A stretch of DNA of 64,000 nucleotides from Thermasporomyces composti (GCF_003386795.1 NZ_QTUC01000001.1:2418001-2482000), one strand, 5' to 3'. Numbered from the stretch's first letter, positions 33,937 through 43,851 are shown. Numbers and translations are program-made. The notes: generated from the sequence alone by a model not told the origin.

Positions 33937-34194
33937 GGCGACCACACTCCCTCGTTCTCCAGACGGTCCCGGGTCGCGCAGGACACGCGTAGCCAACCCC
34001 GGTCCACCGTCGTTGATGAAGGTCACCATCCTCTCACGGAGCGTCGCTTTTCGCCGAGGAGTATCACTGCTTGGACGCCCTACGTGAAGATTTGGTCACA
34101 CTACGCATGCTTTGAGGCGTAACGCCGCCTGAGGACGGGTCGTCAGGCCCTGGTCCCCGCCACGACCGTGACCACGCCAGGCATCCTGGGGTCG

Positions 34195-34767
34195 ATGTCT
34201 CACGACCGTCCCGACGCGACCGGCGGCGCCATTCACGGCGACCACCCGTTCCTACCGCCGCCCGAACAGCGCAACCCCATCCGCCGACTTCGAGGACGGC
34301 TGACCGCACCGGTGACGCTGTGGACGGCCGGCACAGCGTCCGATCCCACCCCGGGCGCGCGGGCCGGACTTCCGGTTTCCTCGCTTCTGGTCGCAGATGG
34401 GGAGCCGGGCCTCGTGCTCGGGCTCGTCGACGACAACTCCGAGCTCTGGGAGGTCCTGGAGGCCACCGGACGGTTCGCGATCTCCGTCCTGCGGTGGGAG
34501 CACCGGGCGCTCGCGGACGCTTTCGCGGGAGTGGAGCCGGCGCCGGGTGGGCCTTTCCGACTGACCGAGTGGACCGCCACCGAGTGGGGGCCCGTGCCGA
34601 CGACGGTCCAGACGTGGGCGGGCTGTCGGCTCCTCCAGGCGCGTCCTTTCGGGTGGGCGCTCGCGGTCGAGGCCGAGATCGAGCACGTCGTCCTCGGGGA
34701 CGAGACCGACCCTCTGGTGCACCGTCGCGGGCGGTACGTGCCATTGCCGTCGGCCGAGCAGCGCTGA
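34195..34767 (+). CDS. Flavin reductase-like (FMN-binding split barrel) protein
   Basis: A 190-residue protein with the split-barrel fold of flavin reductases: APVTLWTAG, then GLPVSSLLVADGEPGLVLGLVDDNSELWEVLEATGRFAISVL, and a C-terminal LVHRRGRYVPL. It probably binds FMN or F420; the physiological substrate is unknown. The ATG at 34195 fits best, preceded by a weak CATCCT hexamer seven bases upstream; an in-frame GTG at 34168 is the alternative. The convergent gene downstream is an FAD oxidoreductase. Confidence 0.8.
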   Translation: MSHDRPDATGGAIHGDHPFLPPPEQRNPIRRLRGRLTAPVTLWTAGTASDPTPGARAGLPVSSLLVADGEPGLVLGLVDDNSELWEVLEATGRFAISVLRWEHRALADAFAGVEPAPGGPFRLTEWTATEWGPVPTTVQTWAGCRLLQARPFGWALAVEAEIEHVVLGDETDPLVHRRGRYVPLPSAEQR

Positions 34768-34823
34768 CCCCTGGCCAGATCGGCCGCGCCGGCGAGGATC
34801 GGAGCGTGGGTGCGCTGTCGGCG

Positions 34824-36329
34824 TCACAGGCCGTACGCCTCGAGAAGGCGCAGCCAGACCTCGCTCACCGTCGGGAACGCCGGCACGGCGTGCCAGAGGC
34901 GGTCCAGTGGCACCTCTCCGACGATGGCGACGGTGGCCGCGTGGAGCAGCTCTCCGACCTCGGGTCCGACCGCCGTAAACCCCACGACCACCAGCCGCTC
35001 CTGGTCGACGACCAGCTTGGCGCGCCCGGTGTACCCGTCGGCCCGTAACGCTGCGCCCGCGACCTGGCCGAGGTCGTGCTCGACCGCCCGCACGCTGATC
35101 CCCTCGTCGCGTGCTTGCGCCTCGGTGTAGCCGACGGTCGCGACCTGGGGGTCGGTGAAGACGACGGCCGGCACCGCGTGGTGGTCGGCGGTGGCGGCGA
35201 ACGGTGACCACGCGACCGGCGAGGCGTGCTCGCCCCGCGCCCGGGCCGCGATCGCGTCCCCACACATCCGCGCCTGGTACTTGCCCTGGTGGGTGAACAA
35301 GGCCCGGCCATTGACATCGCCCGCCGCGTACAACCAGCCGCCCTCCACCGCGGTGACTCGGCAGCTGTCGTCGACGTCCAACCTGGCGTCGGGTTCCAGG
35401 CCGACGGTCTCCAGACCGAGACCAGCCGTCCGCGGCGCCCGGCCGGTCGCGACCAGCACCGTGTCGGCGGTGATCTCGCCGTCGTCCGTGGCGAGGGTGA
35501 CCGGACCCTCGCCCTCGCGGGACGCCGACCGCAGCGCGACTCCCGTCCGTACGTCGACACCGTCGGCGCGCAACGCGTCGGCGAGAAGGTCGCCGACGAA
35601 CGGCTCCAGCGCCTCCAGGACCCGCTCACCGCGCTCGAGCAAGACCACCTGCGAACCCAGCCGCGCCCACGCCTGGGCCATCTCGCACCCGACGACGCCA
35701 CCGCCGACGATGGCCAGCCGCTTGGGTACCTCCTTGGCGCTCGTCGCCTCCCGGCTGGTCCACGGCCGGAGCTCCCGCAGTCCGGGAATCGGGGGGATCG
35801 AGGGCTGCGAGCCCGTGCACAGAACGACGGCGTGCCGGGCCTCCACCGGTCGTTCCTCGGTGTCGCCGGAGAGCTGGACCACGACCCGGCGAGGGCCGTC
35901 GAGCCGTCCGCGTCCACGGGCGACGGTGATGCCCGTCTGCTCGGCCCACCGCACTTGGGAGCTGTCGTTCCAGTTGGAGGTGAACGCGTCACGGCGTTCC
36001 AACACGGCCCGGACGTCGAGGTCTCCCGTCACCGCCTGGGCGGCCCCCGGTACGGCTCGGGCCGCTCGGAGCACCTCGCCGGGCCGAAGCAACGCCTTGC
36101 TGGGCATGCACGCCCAGTAGCTGCACTCACCGCCGAGAAGCTCCTGCTCGATGAGCAGGGCGGAAAGCCCGCGCTGAACGACCCGGGCGGCCACGTTCTC
36201 GCCAACCGCGCCGCCACCGATGACCACGACGTCGTACGTCCGGTCCAGCGGTGTCTGCTCCGCCCCTGTCTGGCGTGGTGGCTCCTCTGCTCTCGTGTGC
36301 GGTCGCTCCTCGGACGCCGAGTCGCTCAT
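34824..36329 (-). CDS. FAD-dependent pyridine nucleotide-disulfide oxidoreductase
   Basis: A 501-residue flavoprotein of the glutathione reductase/dihydrolipoamide dehydrogenase group. The FAD motif is VVVIGGGAVGENVAARV. The redox-active disulfide is GGECSYWACMPSKALLRP (Cys-x4-Cys), differing from the usual CLNxGC. NAD binding is AIVGGGVVGCEMAQAW, and the C-terminal domain contains HAVPAFPTVSE with the catalytic His and Glu. It is not lipoamide dehydrogenase proper since the loop between the cysteines is changed; its disulfide substrate is unknown. The N-terminus carries a 30-residue hydrophilic extension. Confidence 0.87.
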   Translation of the reverse strand: MSDSASEERPHTRAEEPPRQTGAEQTPLDRTYDVVVIGGGAVGENVAARVVQRGLSALLIEQELLGGECSYWACMPSKALLRPGEVLRAARAVPGAAQAVTGDLDVRAVLERRDAFTSNWNDSSQVRWAEQTGITVARGRGRLDGPRRVVVQLSGDTEERPVEARHAVVLCTGSQPSIPPIPGLRELRPWTSREATSAKEVPKRLAIVGGGVVGCEMAQAWARLGSQVVLLERGERVLEALEPFVGDLLADALRADGVDVRTGVALRSASREGEGPVTLATDDGEITADTVLVATGRAPRTAGLGLETVGLEPDARLDVDDSCRVTAVEGGWLYAAGDVNGRALFTHQGKYQARMCGDAIAARARGEHASPVAWSPFAATADHHAVPAVVFTDPQVATVGYTEAQARDEGISVRAVEHDLGQVAGAALRADGYTGRAKLVVDQERLVVVGFTAVGPEVGELLHAATVAIVGEVPLDRLWHAVPAFPTVSEVWLRLLEAYGL

Positions 36330-36563
36330 GGCCAGCCACCCCTTCCGTCAGACCGGTCGCTATCTCCCGCCTCGGACCTGACACGTCGTCGCGACGTTCC
36401 TCGTAGGCAGGCCATGGCGTGGCCACCGTGGTGGTCAGCGAGGCGGGCCTGCTCTCCTCATGCCCTTCCCGGGCCGCCTTGGCGCACTACCGGCGGCTCG
36501 CGCGTCGGTCCGACGTGAGCGGAGGGTCGATCCGCCCGTGGCCGCCGAGCTTCGGACCGCTGG

Positions 36564-39500
36564 TCAGACGTCGGGGTAGGACAGTTCCACGTCGTGCTGG
36601 TGGTTGCGACCGCTCACGACGTAGACGCCGCTGGCCGTCGGTGGGTACATCGACGCGACCAGCGTGTACGAGCCTTCGGCGATGTCGTCGAAGCGGTAGT
36701 GGCCCGACGGTCCGGACGCCGTGACTCGGACCACCCGTCCCCGGGAGTCGAGCAAGGTGATCTTCGCGTCGGCCAGCGGTTGTCCCTTCATGTTGCGGAC
36801 CGTGCCATGCAGCTGGCCACCGCCCACGAGCTCCACGTCGTGGCGCACTCGCGTCGCGTCCGGGACGTGGACGATGTGGGCCGTCGGACGGTATCCGGGC
36901 GCGTTGATGGTCAAGGTGTAGCTGCCGGGCATGAGGTCGTTGAGGGTGTAGGAGCCGTGAACGCCCGTCGTGGCCGACGTCACCACGTCGCCGTGGGCGT
37001 TGGTGAGCGTGACCACCGCGCCCGCGACCGGGTCTCCGACGGCATTCCGGACGTCGCCGTGGATACCGCACGCGGCACGCAAGGTGATGTTGACGTAGGC
37101 GAGACGGTCGTACACGTCGACCACCTGGGCGTGCGGCTGGTAGTCCTCGGTGCTGGCGATGAGCAGGTACGAGCCGGGCTCAGGAGCCGCGAGCTCGTAC
37201 CGCCCATCACCGGCGGCGGTGCTGCGCGCAACCTCGTTGCCGGCGAGGTCGCACAGGGTGAGGACGACCCCCGCGATCGGTCGACCGTCGGTCTGCCGGA
37301 CGTGGACGTCGATCCGCACGTCGGCACTGTCGAAGTCGTCGGCGCCTTCGAAACCGGTCGACTCGAGGTCCTCGCCGTCCGGCGCGGGGTAGGGCGGGTA
37401 GGCGCCGAGGTGCGCCTCGAACTGGGGGTCGATCTCGGGCTCGACGAGATCGTCGGCGGGAGGCTCGGCGTCCGCGAGCGCGCTGTCGTCGAGCTCCGTC
37501 TCGTCGAAGTCGGGGACTTGCGCCGGCGGAGCCTCGGCACCGTCGGTCTCAGTGGCCTCATACGTCTTGGCGGCCTCATACGTCTCGGCCCCGTGGGTCG
37601 TGCCACGGTACGCCGGCTCGCCATGCGCGCCGCCGACCTTCTCTCCAGGGTCGTGGGCCACCTCTCCGGGGATGGCGACGCGATGGCTTGGCGGACGGTC
37701 GGGAACGTCCGCGTCGCCCGGGAACTCAGGGTCAGCCGACCAGAAGACGACCGTCGGTGCAGACGCGGACTCCTCGTCGGTCGACGACAAGGGCTCGAGC
37801 TTCAGGGGATCACCACTCCAGCTCGGATCCACCGGCTTCGGCGACATGTCCCGCAGCAGAGCCGAGAAGACGACGGCGCAGCCGAGCGCCGGCGCTCCGT
37901 AGAGGAGAGCCGGTGACACGGCCTCGACCAGGTCGGTGGCGAGCTCGGGCCGTAGGTGCGGGGGGAGGAAGGCGAGGGTCTGCGGCGCGAGACCGGTCGG
38001 ACGCGCCAGACCGTCCGGTGGGGTGAGCCCACCTTCCACTGCCACGGGATGGTCGCCCAGTCGGTAGGTGATCAGCGCGCCGAGGGCGGCGGTGCCGATG
38101 CAGGCGCCGAGCTGCCAGGCGTAGCTGATCGCGGCCGTAGCGGCGCCCACGTGTCGCGTCGGTGCGGCGCTCTGCGCGGTGAGCAGGAGAACCGGCACGA
38201 CGACTCCGGCGCCGACACCGAAGATCGCCATCGCGGTGCTGTCCCGCCAGGACGGCGAGGTCGCGCCCAGGAAGGACAGCAGCCCCAGGCCCGCCGCGGC
38301 GACGACGACGCCGAGCGAGCCCCAGAGCGCGTACCGGCCGGTGCGCGCGATCACCGGCCCCACGATGAGCGCGGCGACCACGACTCCGGCGGCGAACGGC
38401 GCCATGAGCACGCCTGACTCCCACAGCGTCACAGCGCGCACGACTTGCAGGACGACAGGGAGGAAGGCCAGCGTCCCGGCCACCGTGAGTCCCCCGATGA
38501 GGGCGAGCAGGCCCGCCATCGTGACGCCCCGGCCGCGGAAGAGGGTGAGGGGGACCAGCGGCTCGACGGCGTACTTCTCGATGATCAGGAACATGGCCAC
38601 CAGCGCGACCGTGCCGCCGGCCAGCCCCAGGATGACGGTGGAGTCCCAGGGGTGGGTGGTGCCGCCCCAGACGGTGATCAGGACGACGCAGGCGGTCGCG
38701 CTCGCGAACAGCAACGTGCCCAGCATGTCGAGGCCTCGCCGACGTGGGCGCTTCGGCAGCGTCAGCGCGACGAGGCCGAGCAGGAGAGCGACCGTGGCCA
38801 TGCCGCAGGTGACGTAGAAGCACCAACGCCAGTCCTGGCGCTCGAGGAGGTAACCGGCCAGCAGCGGACCCAATGGGAAGCCGACCACCCAGGCTGCCCC
38901 CAGGAGAGACAGGAAGCGGCTGCGCCGCCGGACCGGAACGAGGTCGGCCATGATCGCCGGCGCGAGGGCGATCAGACCGCCTGCTCCGACCGCCTGGATC
39001 GCGCGGAAGACGAGGAAGTCAGGTCCGCTCTCCGCCCAGATGGCCGCGAGAGCGCCGCCGATCGCGAAGACGGCGGCGGCGGCGACGAACGGCCACTTGC
39101 GTCCCACCAGATCGCCGAGCTTGCCGAAGATCGGCATGGCGAGGATCGTGCCGAGCAGCGGAGCGGTCACGATCCAGGACAGCTCGGCCTCGGCGTTCAG
39201 GTCACCGACGATCGTCGGCAGCGCGGCCATGACCGTCGGGAGGTCGATGGTCGCGGCGAGCGTCGCCACCAGGAGCGCGAGGAAACTGATGCGCACCCGG
39301 GCATTGCTCACCGAGGGCAGAGGGCTCGCGTGGTGACGAAGGACTCGCGCCGGCGCTGCGACGGGGTCGGGTGAGGGTGTGCCGGCGTGGCTCGACACGT
39401 CGGTCGAGGACGTCGCGGTCACGTCGGCGTCACCCGGGCGGGTGCGTTCGACGGGGTCGCTCGGCTCGCCGTCTCCGCCGGGGTCGCGCGAGGGATCCAC

Positions 39501-39983
39501 GCCCTGTGGCGCCGCTGGGCCGGGTGGTGGAGCGGCGAGGGACCCCTCGTCCGTCCCGGCGACGTCTGGCTCGTCCGTCCCCCCGCCGGGGACCGGCGAG
39601 CGGGCGGCGAGGTTAGGCGAGCGGGCGGCGAGGTTAGAGGAGCCGACGTCAGTGTCGGGGGAGCCGGTCTCCGAGGCGAGGTCGGCTTCGGCGTCGTCTG
39701 CGCCGCCCGTGCCCGCGACGACACCAGCACTGTGCACGGTGGCGTCGCCGGTTCCGTTCCCGACCGACGGAGCTGGGACGTCCCTGACCGTCCGATCATC
39801 GGTCGCGTCCGCGTCGTCGCTTCCCGGTCCCTCGATCCGATCGCCGTGCGGGACACCGTTCCCGGGCCGCCAGGTCGTCCTGGCGGTGGTGCCGTCCAGC
39901 GCGTCAGGCGGCTCCCCGGGGAGCCCGGACGGAGTGGTGGTAGGGGACGGCATCCTGCTGGTGTCGCCGTCGCTCGTGGTCAC
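36564..39983 (-). CDS. MFS multidrug-type transporter fused to C-terminal beta-sandwich repeats
   Basis: A 1139-residue protein in four parts. Residues 1 to about 215 are a disordered acidic region with an internal duplication. About 230-720 is a 14-helix DHA2-type major facilitator domain (RISFLALLVATLAATIDLPTVMAALPTIVGDL with its proton-relay Asp; GKLGDLVGRKWPF loop). About 730-890 is a second acidic linker. Residues 890-1139 hold three carboxypeptidase-regulatory/Cna-B-like domains, each with VRxxxGxPxxGAxVTL and a YxLxxLxPGSYTL pattern. The GTG at 39983 is chosen because GGGGGTG precedes it by six bases; a GTG 12 codons upstream overlaps the likely -10 TAGAGT. Confidence 0.88.
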   Translation of the reverse strand: MTTSDGDTSRMPSPTTTPSGLPGEPPDALDGTTARTTWRPGNGVPHGDRIEGPGSDDADATDDRTVRDVPAPSVGNGTGDATVHSAGVVAGTGGADDAEADLASETGSPDTDVGSSNLAARSPNLAARSPVPGGGTDEPDVAGTDEGSLAAPPPGPAAPQGVDPSRDPGGDGEPSDPVERTRPGDADVTATSSTDVSSHAGTPSPDPVAAPARVLRHHASPLPSVSNARVRISFLALLVATLAATIDLPTVMAALPTIVGDLNAEAELSWIVTAPLLGTILAMPIFGKLGDLVGRKWPFVAAAAVFAIGGALAAIWAESGPDFLVFRAIQAVGAGGLIALAPAIMADLVPVRRRSRFLSLLGAAWVVGFPLGPLLAGYLLERQDWRWCFYVTCGMATVALLLGLVALTLPKRPRRRGLDMLGTLLFASATACVVLITVWGGTTHPWDSTVILGLAGGTVALVAMFLIIEKYAVEPLVPLTLFRGRGVTMAGLLALIGGLTVAGTLAFLPVVLQVVRAVTLWESGVLMAPFAAGVVVAALIVGPVIARTGRYALWGSLGVVVAAAGLGLLSFLGATSPSWRDSTAMAIFGVGAGVVVPVLLLTAQSAAPTRHVGAATAAISYAWQLGACIGTAALGALITYRLGDHPVAVEGGLTPPDGLARPTGLAPQTLAFLPPHLRPELATDLVEAVSPALLYGAPALGCAVVFSALLRDMSPKPVDPSWSGDPLKLEPLSSTDEESASAPTVVFWSADPEFPGDADVPDRPPSHRVAIPGEVAHDPGEKVGGAHGEPAYRGTTHGAETYEAAKTYEATETDGAEAPPAQVPDFDETELDDSALADAEPPADDLVEPEIDPQFEAHLGAYPPYPAPDGEDLESTGFEGADDFDSADVRIDVHVRQTDGRPIAGVVLTLCDLAGNEVARSTAAGDGRYELAAPEPGSYLLIASTEDYQPHAQVVDVYDRLAYVNITLRAACGIHGDVRNAVGDPVAGAVVTLTNAHGDVVTSATTGVHGSYTLNDLMPGSYTLTINAPGYRPTAHIVHVPDATRVRHDVELVGGGQLHGTVRNMKGQPLADAKITLLDSRGRVVRVTASGPSGHYRFDDIAEGSYTLVASMYPPTASGVYVVSGRNHQHDVELSYPDV
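39594..39645 (-). repeat. 21-bp tandem duplication in the MFS N-terminus
   Basis: Two adjacent copies of GCGAGCGGGCGGCGAGGTTAG near 39597-39640, encoding the duplicated N-L-A-A-R-S-P segment of the acidic N-terminal region. It keeps the reading frame. Confidence 0.7.
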
Positions 39984-40282
39984 GGTCGCACCCCCGGAAG
40001 ACTCCGTTGACCGGATCACTCTACGGCGCTCCCCTGGCGCCGCAGCCGACCTCGACGCGGCGTGCCGGATACGCGGGTGCGATCACTCCGGTCTCTGCCG
40101 CCCGCGACGGTGGCCCACGGCCCGGCGCACGCGCCTCAACCCTCTGGCGGGCCAGGGCCGCACGCGGCTCCGACCTGCCGGGGCGCGCGGCAGACTGGGG
40201 TAGGCATCCATCCCCCGGGCGGCTCGACGGGCGGCAGCAGGGATGGCATAGGCTCCCGGGGGACCGGGTTCACCCGGAGGCC

Positions 40283-40358
40283 GGGCCGTTAGCTCAACTG
40301 GCAGAGCAGCGGACTTTTAATCCGCGGGTTCTGGGTTCGATCCCCAGGCGGCCCACCA
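40283..40358 (+). tRNA. tRNA-Lys (TTT)
   Basis: Complete cloverleaf: acceptor GGGCCGT pairing GCGGCCC, D arm with AGCTC, anticodon stem GCGGA/TCCGC with loop CTTTTAA giving anticodon TTT, T loop TTCGATC. The 3' CCA (40356-40358) is encoded, unlike in the other three tRNAs. A TAGGCT hexamer at 40249-40254 is a candidate -10. Confidence 0.95.
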
Positions 40359-40541
40359 CCAACACTGCAGGTCAGAACCACCGCGGGAGGGCGCATCGGC
40401 CTTCGCGGGGATTCGGTCACAGCGTGGTGACGGGCTGGGCACCTCTCAGGATGCTTCGGGGCGCACGCGGCTGGGCGTCGACGACTGGTTGAGAGAGTCG
40501 ACACCAGTGACTGCGACGTTCCACCGTTCCGCGGTCACAGC

Positions 40542-40742
40542 ATGGATGTGGTGCCGCTCCGTTGGACGTTCTCGACGCCACAGCATGATCACGATCTGAT
40601 GAATCCAGGTCGTCCCGGCTGGGTGGCGGTGGTCAAGGTCGAGAACCCCTCCGCGGCGTACGTCTCCTTGCGTGCGGAAGTCCTCGACACCAAGCGCAAC
40701 AAGGTCGAGCAAACCATCCCTCGTGCCTATGCGCTGAAGTAG
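40542..40742 (+). CDS. Small hypothetical protein or gene remnant
   Basis: A 66-residue frame whose second half (GWVAVVKVENPSAAYVSLRA, then EVLDTKRNKVEQTI) reads like one edge of a beta-sandwich domain with good coding character. The first 20 residues look less reliable, so the true gene may be truncated. A strong hairpin begins 20 bases after the stop. It lies just after tRNA-Lys. The rest of 40359-40984 contains no gene I can support. Confidence 0.4.
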   Translation: MDVVPLRWTFSTPQHDHDLMNPGRPGWVAVVKVENPSAAYVSLRAEVLDTKRNKVEQTIPRAYALK

Positions 40743-40761
40743 CGCTCTGGCCTGATCGACG

Positions 40762-40795
40762 CGAGCCCAGCGGCTCGGCAGGACCGCTGGGCTCG
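40762..40795 (+). terminator. Hairpin terminator after the small hypothetical gene
   Basis: CGAGCCCAGCGG (40762-40773) pairs perfectly with CCGCTGGGCTCG (40784-40795), with a 10-base loop followed by TTCGTCG. Confidence 0.75.
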
Positions 40796-40984
40796 TTCGT
40801 CGTGTCCTCACGGCGTGACCAATCACAGCACCGCCACCGTCGCGATTCCCACGATGGTCGGCTCGATGCCCGTCGCCACGTTTACGCACAGGCGGTTCCG
40901 TCGCGAACACCGTCGGACACGGCTGGTCGATTACCGTGAAAGTGATCATGGGCCGGCTCGTGGACGACGTCGACGGGATGGGGC

Positions 40985-42782
40985 ATGGCGCGCCGTGTGC
41001 GGGTGGGTTGGGTGCGTGGGTGGCTCATGGCCGCGCTCGTCGTGTTCGTTGTCGTGGCGGAGGTGGGCCCAGCGTTCCTGGAGGCTGCACGGCTGTCGTG
41101 GTCGCCGCTCGTGGTCGCGGGGGTGGTGGCGGCGCTGACCGGAGCCGTGAGTGTGGTGAAGCCCATCGCCGACGCGTATGCGCAGGCATGGGCACGGTGG
41201 CCAGTCCGATGGGTGGAGCGCGCCCAGCGCCGGAAGGAACTGGTGGAGGCGGTCACCGGCGGTCGCGGCTTCCCGCGCATTCGCGATATTCGGGACCATG
41301 ATCGTTCCTTGCTGGGGATCCACCCAGCGATTCCACTCCCAGCTGACGCCGACCCGAGCCTGTCGGTGGAGCTGCCTACGTACGTCCTCCGGGACATCGA
41401 CACTGGCTTGCGTGCGTGGTTGGCCGAGCGCCAGCACACGGGTGGATTCCTGTTGCTGGTCGGCCCGGCCGCCGCCGGTAAGACGCGCACCCTGTACGAG
41501 GCGCTGCGTGTCGTGGTGCCGAAGTGGCGGCTGATCCTGCCGATGTCCGGGGCACAGGTCAACGAGCTGGCGGCCGCAGATGTCGACCTCAGCCGGACCG
41601 TGGTGTGGCTGAACGACATCCCCACCTTTCTCGGAGCGGAGGGGTTGACCGCAGCGACGGTGCGGCGGCTCCTGGCCGACCGCGAGCGCCCGGTCCTGTT
41701 GGTCGGGACGATCTGGCCGGACTTGTTCGACGCTCTCACTCGCCCGGCCGCCACCGACGGCACACAGCAAGATCTCGGTCGGGACGCGCGCGAGATCCTC
41801 AGCGTCCTCGCGACCCGCTTCGACCTCACCTCCGACTTCAGCCGTCACGAGCAGGAGCGTGCTCGAGCCTTGGCACACCATGACCCACGCCTAGCCGAAG
41901 CCACCCACCTGAACGATCCACACATCGCCCAGACCCTCGCCGCCGCCCCCGAACTGATCCGCCGCTGGCGCAACCCCGCGAACCCCTACGGTGCGGCCGT
42001 CATCACCGCAGCCGTCACCGCGCGCCGCTGCGGTCATCCAGAACCCATCCCCGAGAGCGTCCTGCGGCCACTCGCCGAACACGTTCTCGCCCCCACAGAG
42101 CGGGCCACCGCGCCAACCGACTGGTTCACCGAAGCCCTCGACTGGGCACGCCAACCCGTGCGCGGTAAAGCCGCCCCCCTCACCCCCCCACGCCTCGTCC
42201 GTGGGAACAATCGACGGTCACCGTGTCTCCGACGTCCTCGTCGAGCACGCTGCCACCAATCCGGACGCACCTGGTCACACGATCAGCGCCGAGTCCTGGC
42301 GTCTGCTCCTCGCTCACGCCGCGCCTGGAGCGTGCGCGGATATCGGACGGAGTGCCTACCTGGAACTCGAGAAACCAGACATCGCGCAGCGTGCGCTTTT
42401 CAGAGCCGCTGAGGCGGGCGACGCCCGCGGCATGTTCAATCTGGGGTATCTCTTGGAGAAGCGGGGGGACGAGGCCGAGGCGGAATCGTGGTATCGGCGA
42501 GCAGCGGATGCCGGAAACGCCGCCGCGATGACCAACCTGGGAATCCTGTTGAAGGAGCGGGGGGATGAGGCGGCGGCGGAGGTGTGGTGGCGGCGGGCAG
42601 CTGCCGCTGGCAGCGCTGCCGCCATGTTCAACCTGGGATACCTCCTCGAAGAGAGAGGGGACGAGGCTCAGGCGGAGTCGTGGTGGCGGCGGGCAGCCAA
42701 GGCGGGCAGCACCTTCGCCAAGTCGAGGCTCGGGCTGCGGCTGAGGGAGCGACAAGGTCGGGCAGGGGAGAAGGACGGGTAG
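40985..42782 (+). pseudogene. STAND-type NTPase with Sel1/TPR repeats, broken by one frameshift
   Basis: One gene in two frames. Frame 1 (40985 to about 42180) encodes two membrane segments (about residues 12-32 and 40-60), a P-loop GPAAAGKTRTL, a Walker B-like VVWLNDI and a helical region. Frame 2 (about 42190 to 42782) continues directly with a linker (DGHRVSDVLVEHA) and three near-identical 36-residue repeats (AMFNLGYLLEERGDEAQAES and WWRRAA) of the Sel1/TPR kind. The join is at a C6-T-C-A-C7 tract (42174-42189) and needs a one-base correction. It may be a sequencing error, a phase-variable or slippage site, or a real pseudogene. Proteins of this layout are signalling or defence-type ATPases in actinobacteria; the function is not known here. 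Confidence 0.75.
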
Positions 42783-42859
42783 CTGTGCCTCGGCAGCAGC
42801 CAGGTGCCGGGGAGGCTGGGTCGACTCTGTCGCATGCCGAGGCCGAGCACCGTGGCGAG

Positions 42860-43112
42860 TCAGGACATGACGTGGGCGTTGTGCGCGCGAACCAGGCTCA
42901 GGGGTGCCGGTAGCCGAGTGACGTCGTCACTGCCGGCGAGCATCATCACCGTGCCGCAGGTCCGGACGAGCGCCCGGCACACCGCCTCAGCGCCGCCGTC
43001 GACGTGACCGAACGACCGTGGCGAGGCGTGCACCCGAGGACGACGCGCTCAGCCCTAGTCTGCGCAGGCCCTCGGCGATCTCGGCGTCTGTGACGACCGG
43101 CCCCTCGCCCAT
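42860..43112 (-). pseudogene. Remnant of an aminoglycoside N(3)-acetyltransferase-like gene
   Basis: On the minus strand the ATG at 43110-43112 opens MGEGPVVTDAEIAEGLRRLG, and one frame over, from about 43033, the sequence continues VHASPRSFGHVDGGAEAVCRALV to a stop at 42860. Together they match the N-terminal 80 residues of AAC(3) enzymes (the VH-x-S-L motif and the GG-A-x-A-V helix). Two thirds of the protein, including the catalytic region, are absent. A frameshift plus truncation marks it as decayed. The rest of 42783-43308 holds nothing recognisable. Confidence 0.55.
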
Positions 43113-43308
43113 GGCCACCGATTCGAGCATCGACGCGTGCTGTCGTCCAGCGAGTTTCGACCGGCAGCCCTGAGCATCGTTGCGTGACGTGGTGCGTCGA
43201 TCACACAACGGATCTGTGTGGCAGGCGCCGGGTATCGCCGATGAGTTTGGTGGACCCGGGTCGTCTACATGGGTGACTGATCCACGCAGACGAAAGGTAA
43301 GCCTGACC

Positions 43309-43851
43309 ATGACCCGCAGGACCACCGCCCACCTCTTCGCGTCCGTCAACGGCGTCGTCGAGTCGCCGGATCGCTTCCAGTTCGACGCCTTTGGTCCGGA
43401 TGAGGGCGAGCTGATGGGTCGGGCGTTGGCGAACGTCACCGACGTCATCATCGGTCGCAAGCTCTGGGAGGAGTGGTCGCAGTACTGGCCCGACGCCGAC
43501 GACCCGTTCGGCGCCTTCATCAACCCCGTCCGCAAGCACGTCGTGACCAGCACCCTCTCCGGCGACATCGGCTGGAACAGCACGGTGATCGATGGCGACC
43601 CGGTCGCCTATGTGCGCGAGCTGCAGAAGCAGGGTGACGGCGAGATCGCGGTCGTCGGCGGCATCGAGACCATCCGCTCGCTCTTTCTCGCCGGCGTCAT
43701 CGATGCCCTGACCTTGACGGTGCATCCGGCGGTGACGAACGAGGGTCGGCGGCTGTTCGACGAGACGGTCCCGCTCACCCGACTCACGTTGCTGGAGGGT
43801 GTGACGACGAGCGTCGGCAACGCCGTCCTCACCTACGGCCTACGTCAATGA
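43309..43851 (+). CDS. Dihydrofolate reductase-fold (RibD C-terminal) protein
   Basis: A 180-residue protein with the fold of DHFR and the RibD reductase domain: LFASVNGVVESPD at the start, VIIGRKLWEEW, then EIAVVGGIETIRSLFLAGVIDALTLTVHPA. It probably reduces a pterin- or pyrimidine-like substrate with NADPH, but many such actinobacterial paralogues have no known role. The ATG at 43309 is chosen because the sequence before it is not protein-like; an AAAGG lies 11 bases upstream. Confidence 0.87.
   Translation: MTRRTTAHLFASVNGVVESPDRFQFDAFGPDEGELMGRALANVTDVIIGRKLWEEWSQYWPDADDPFGAFINPVRKHVVTSTLSGDIGWNSTVIDGDPVAYVRELQKQGDGEIAVVGGIETIRSLFLAGVIDALTLTVHPAVTNEGRRLFDETVPLTRLTLLEGVTTSVGNAVLTYGLRQ

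Noticed and set aside
40283-40358. tRNA-Lys as an integration (attachment) site
   Set aside because: No integrase gene and no repeat of the tRNA 3' end is visible within the window, so only noted as a possibility.
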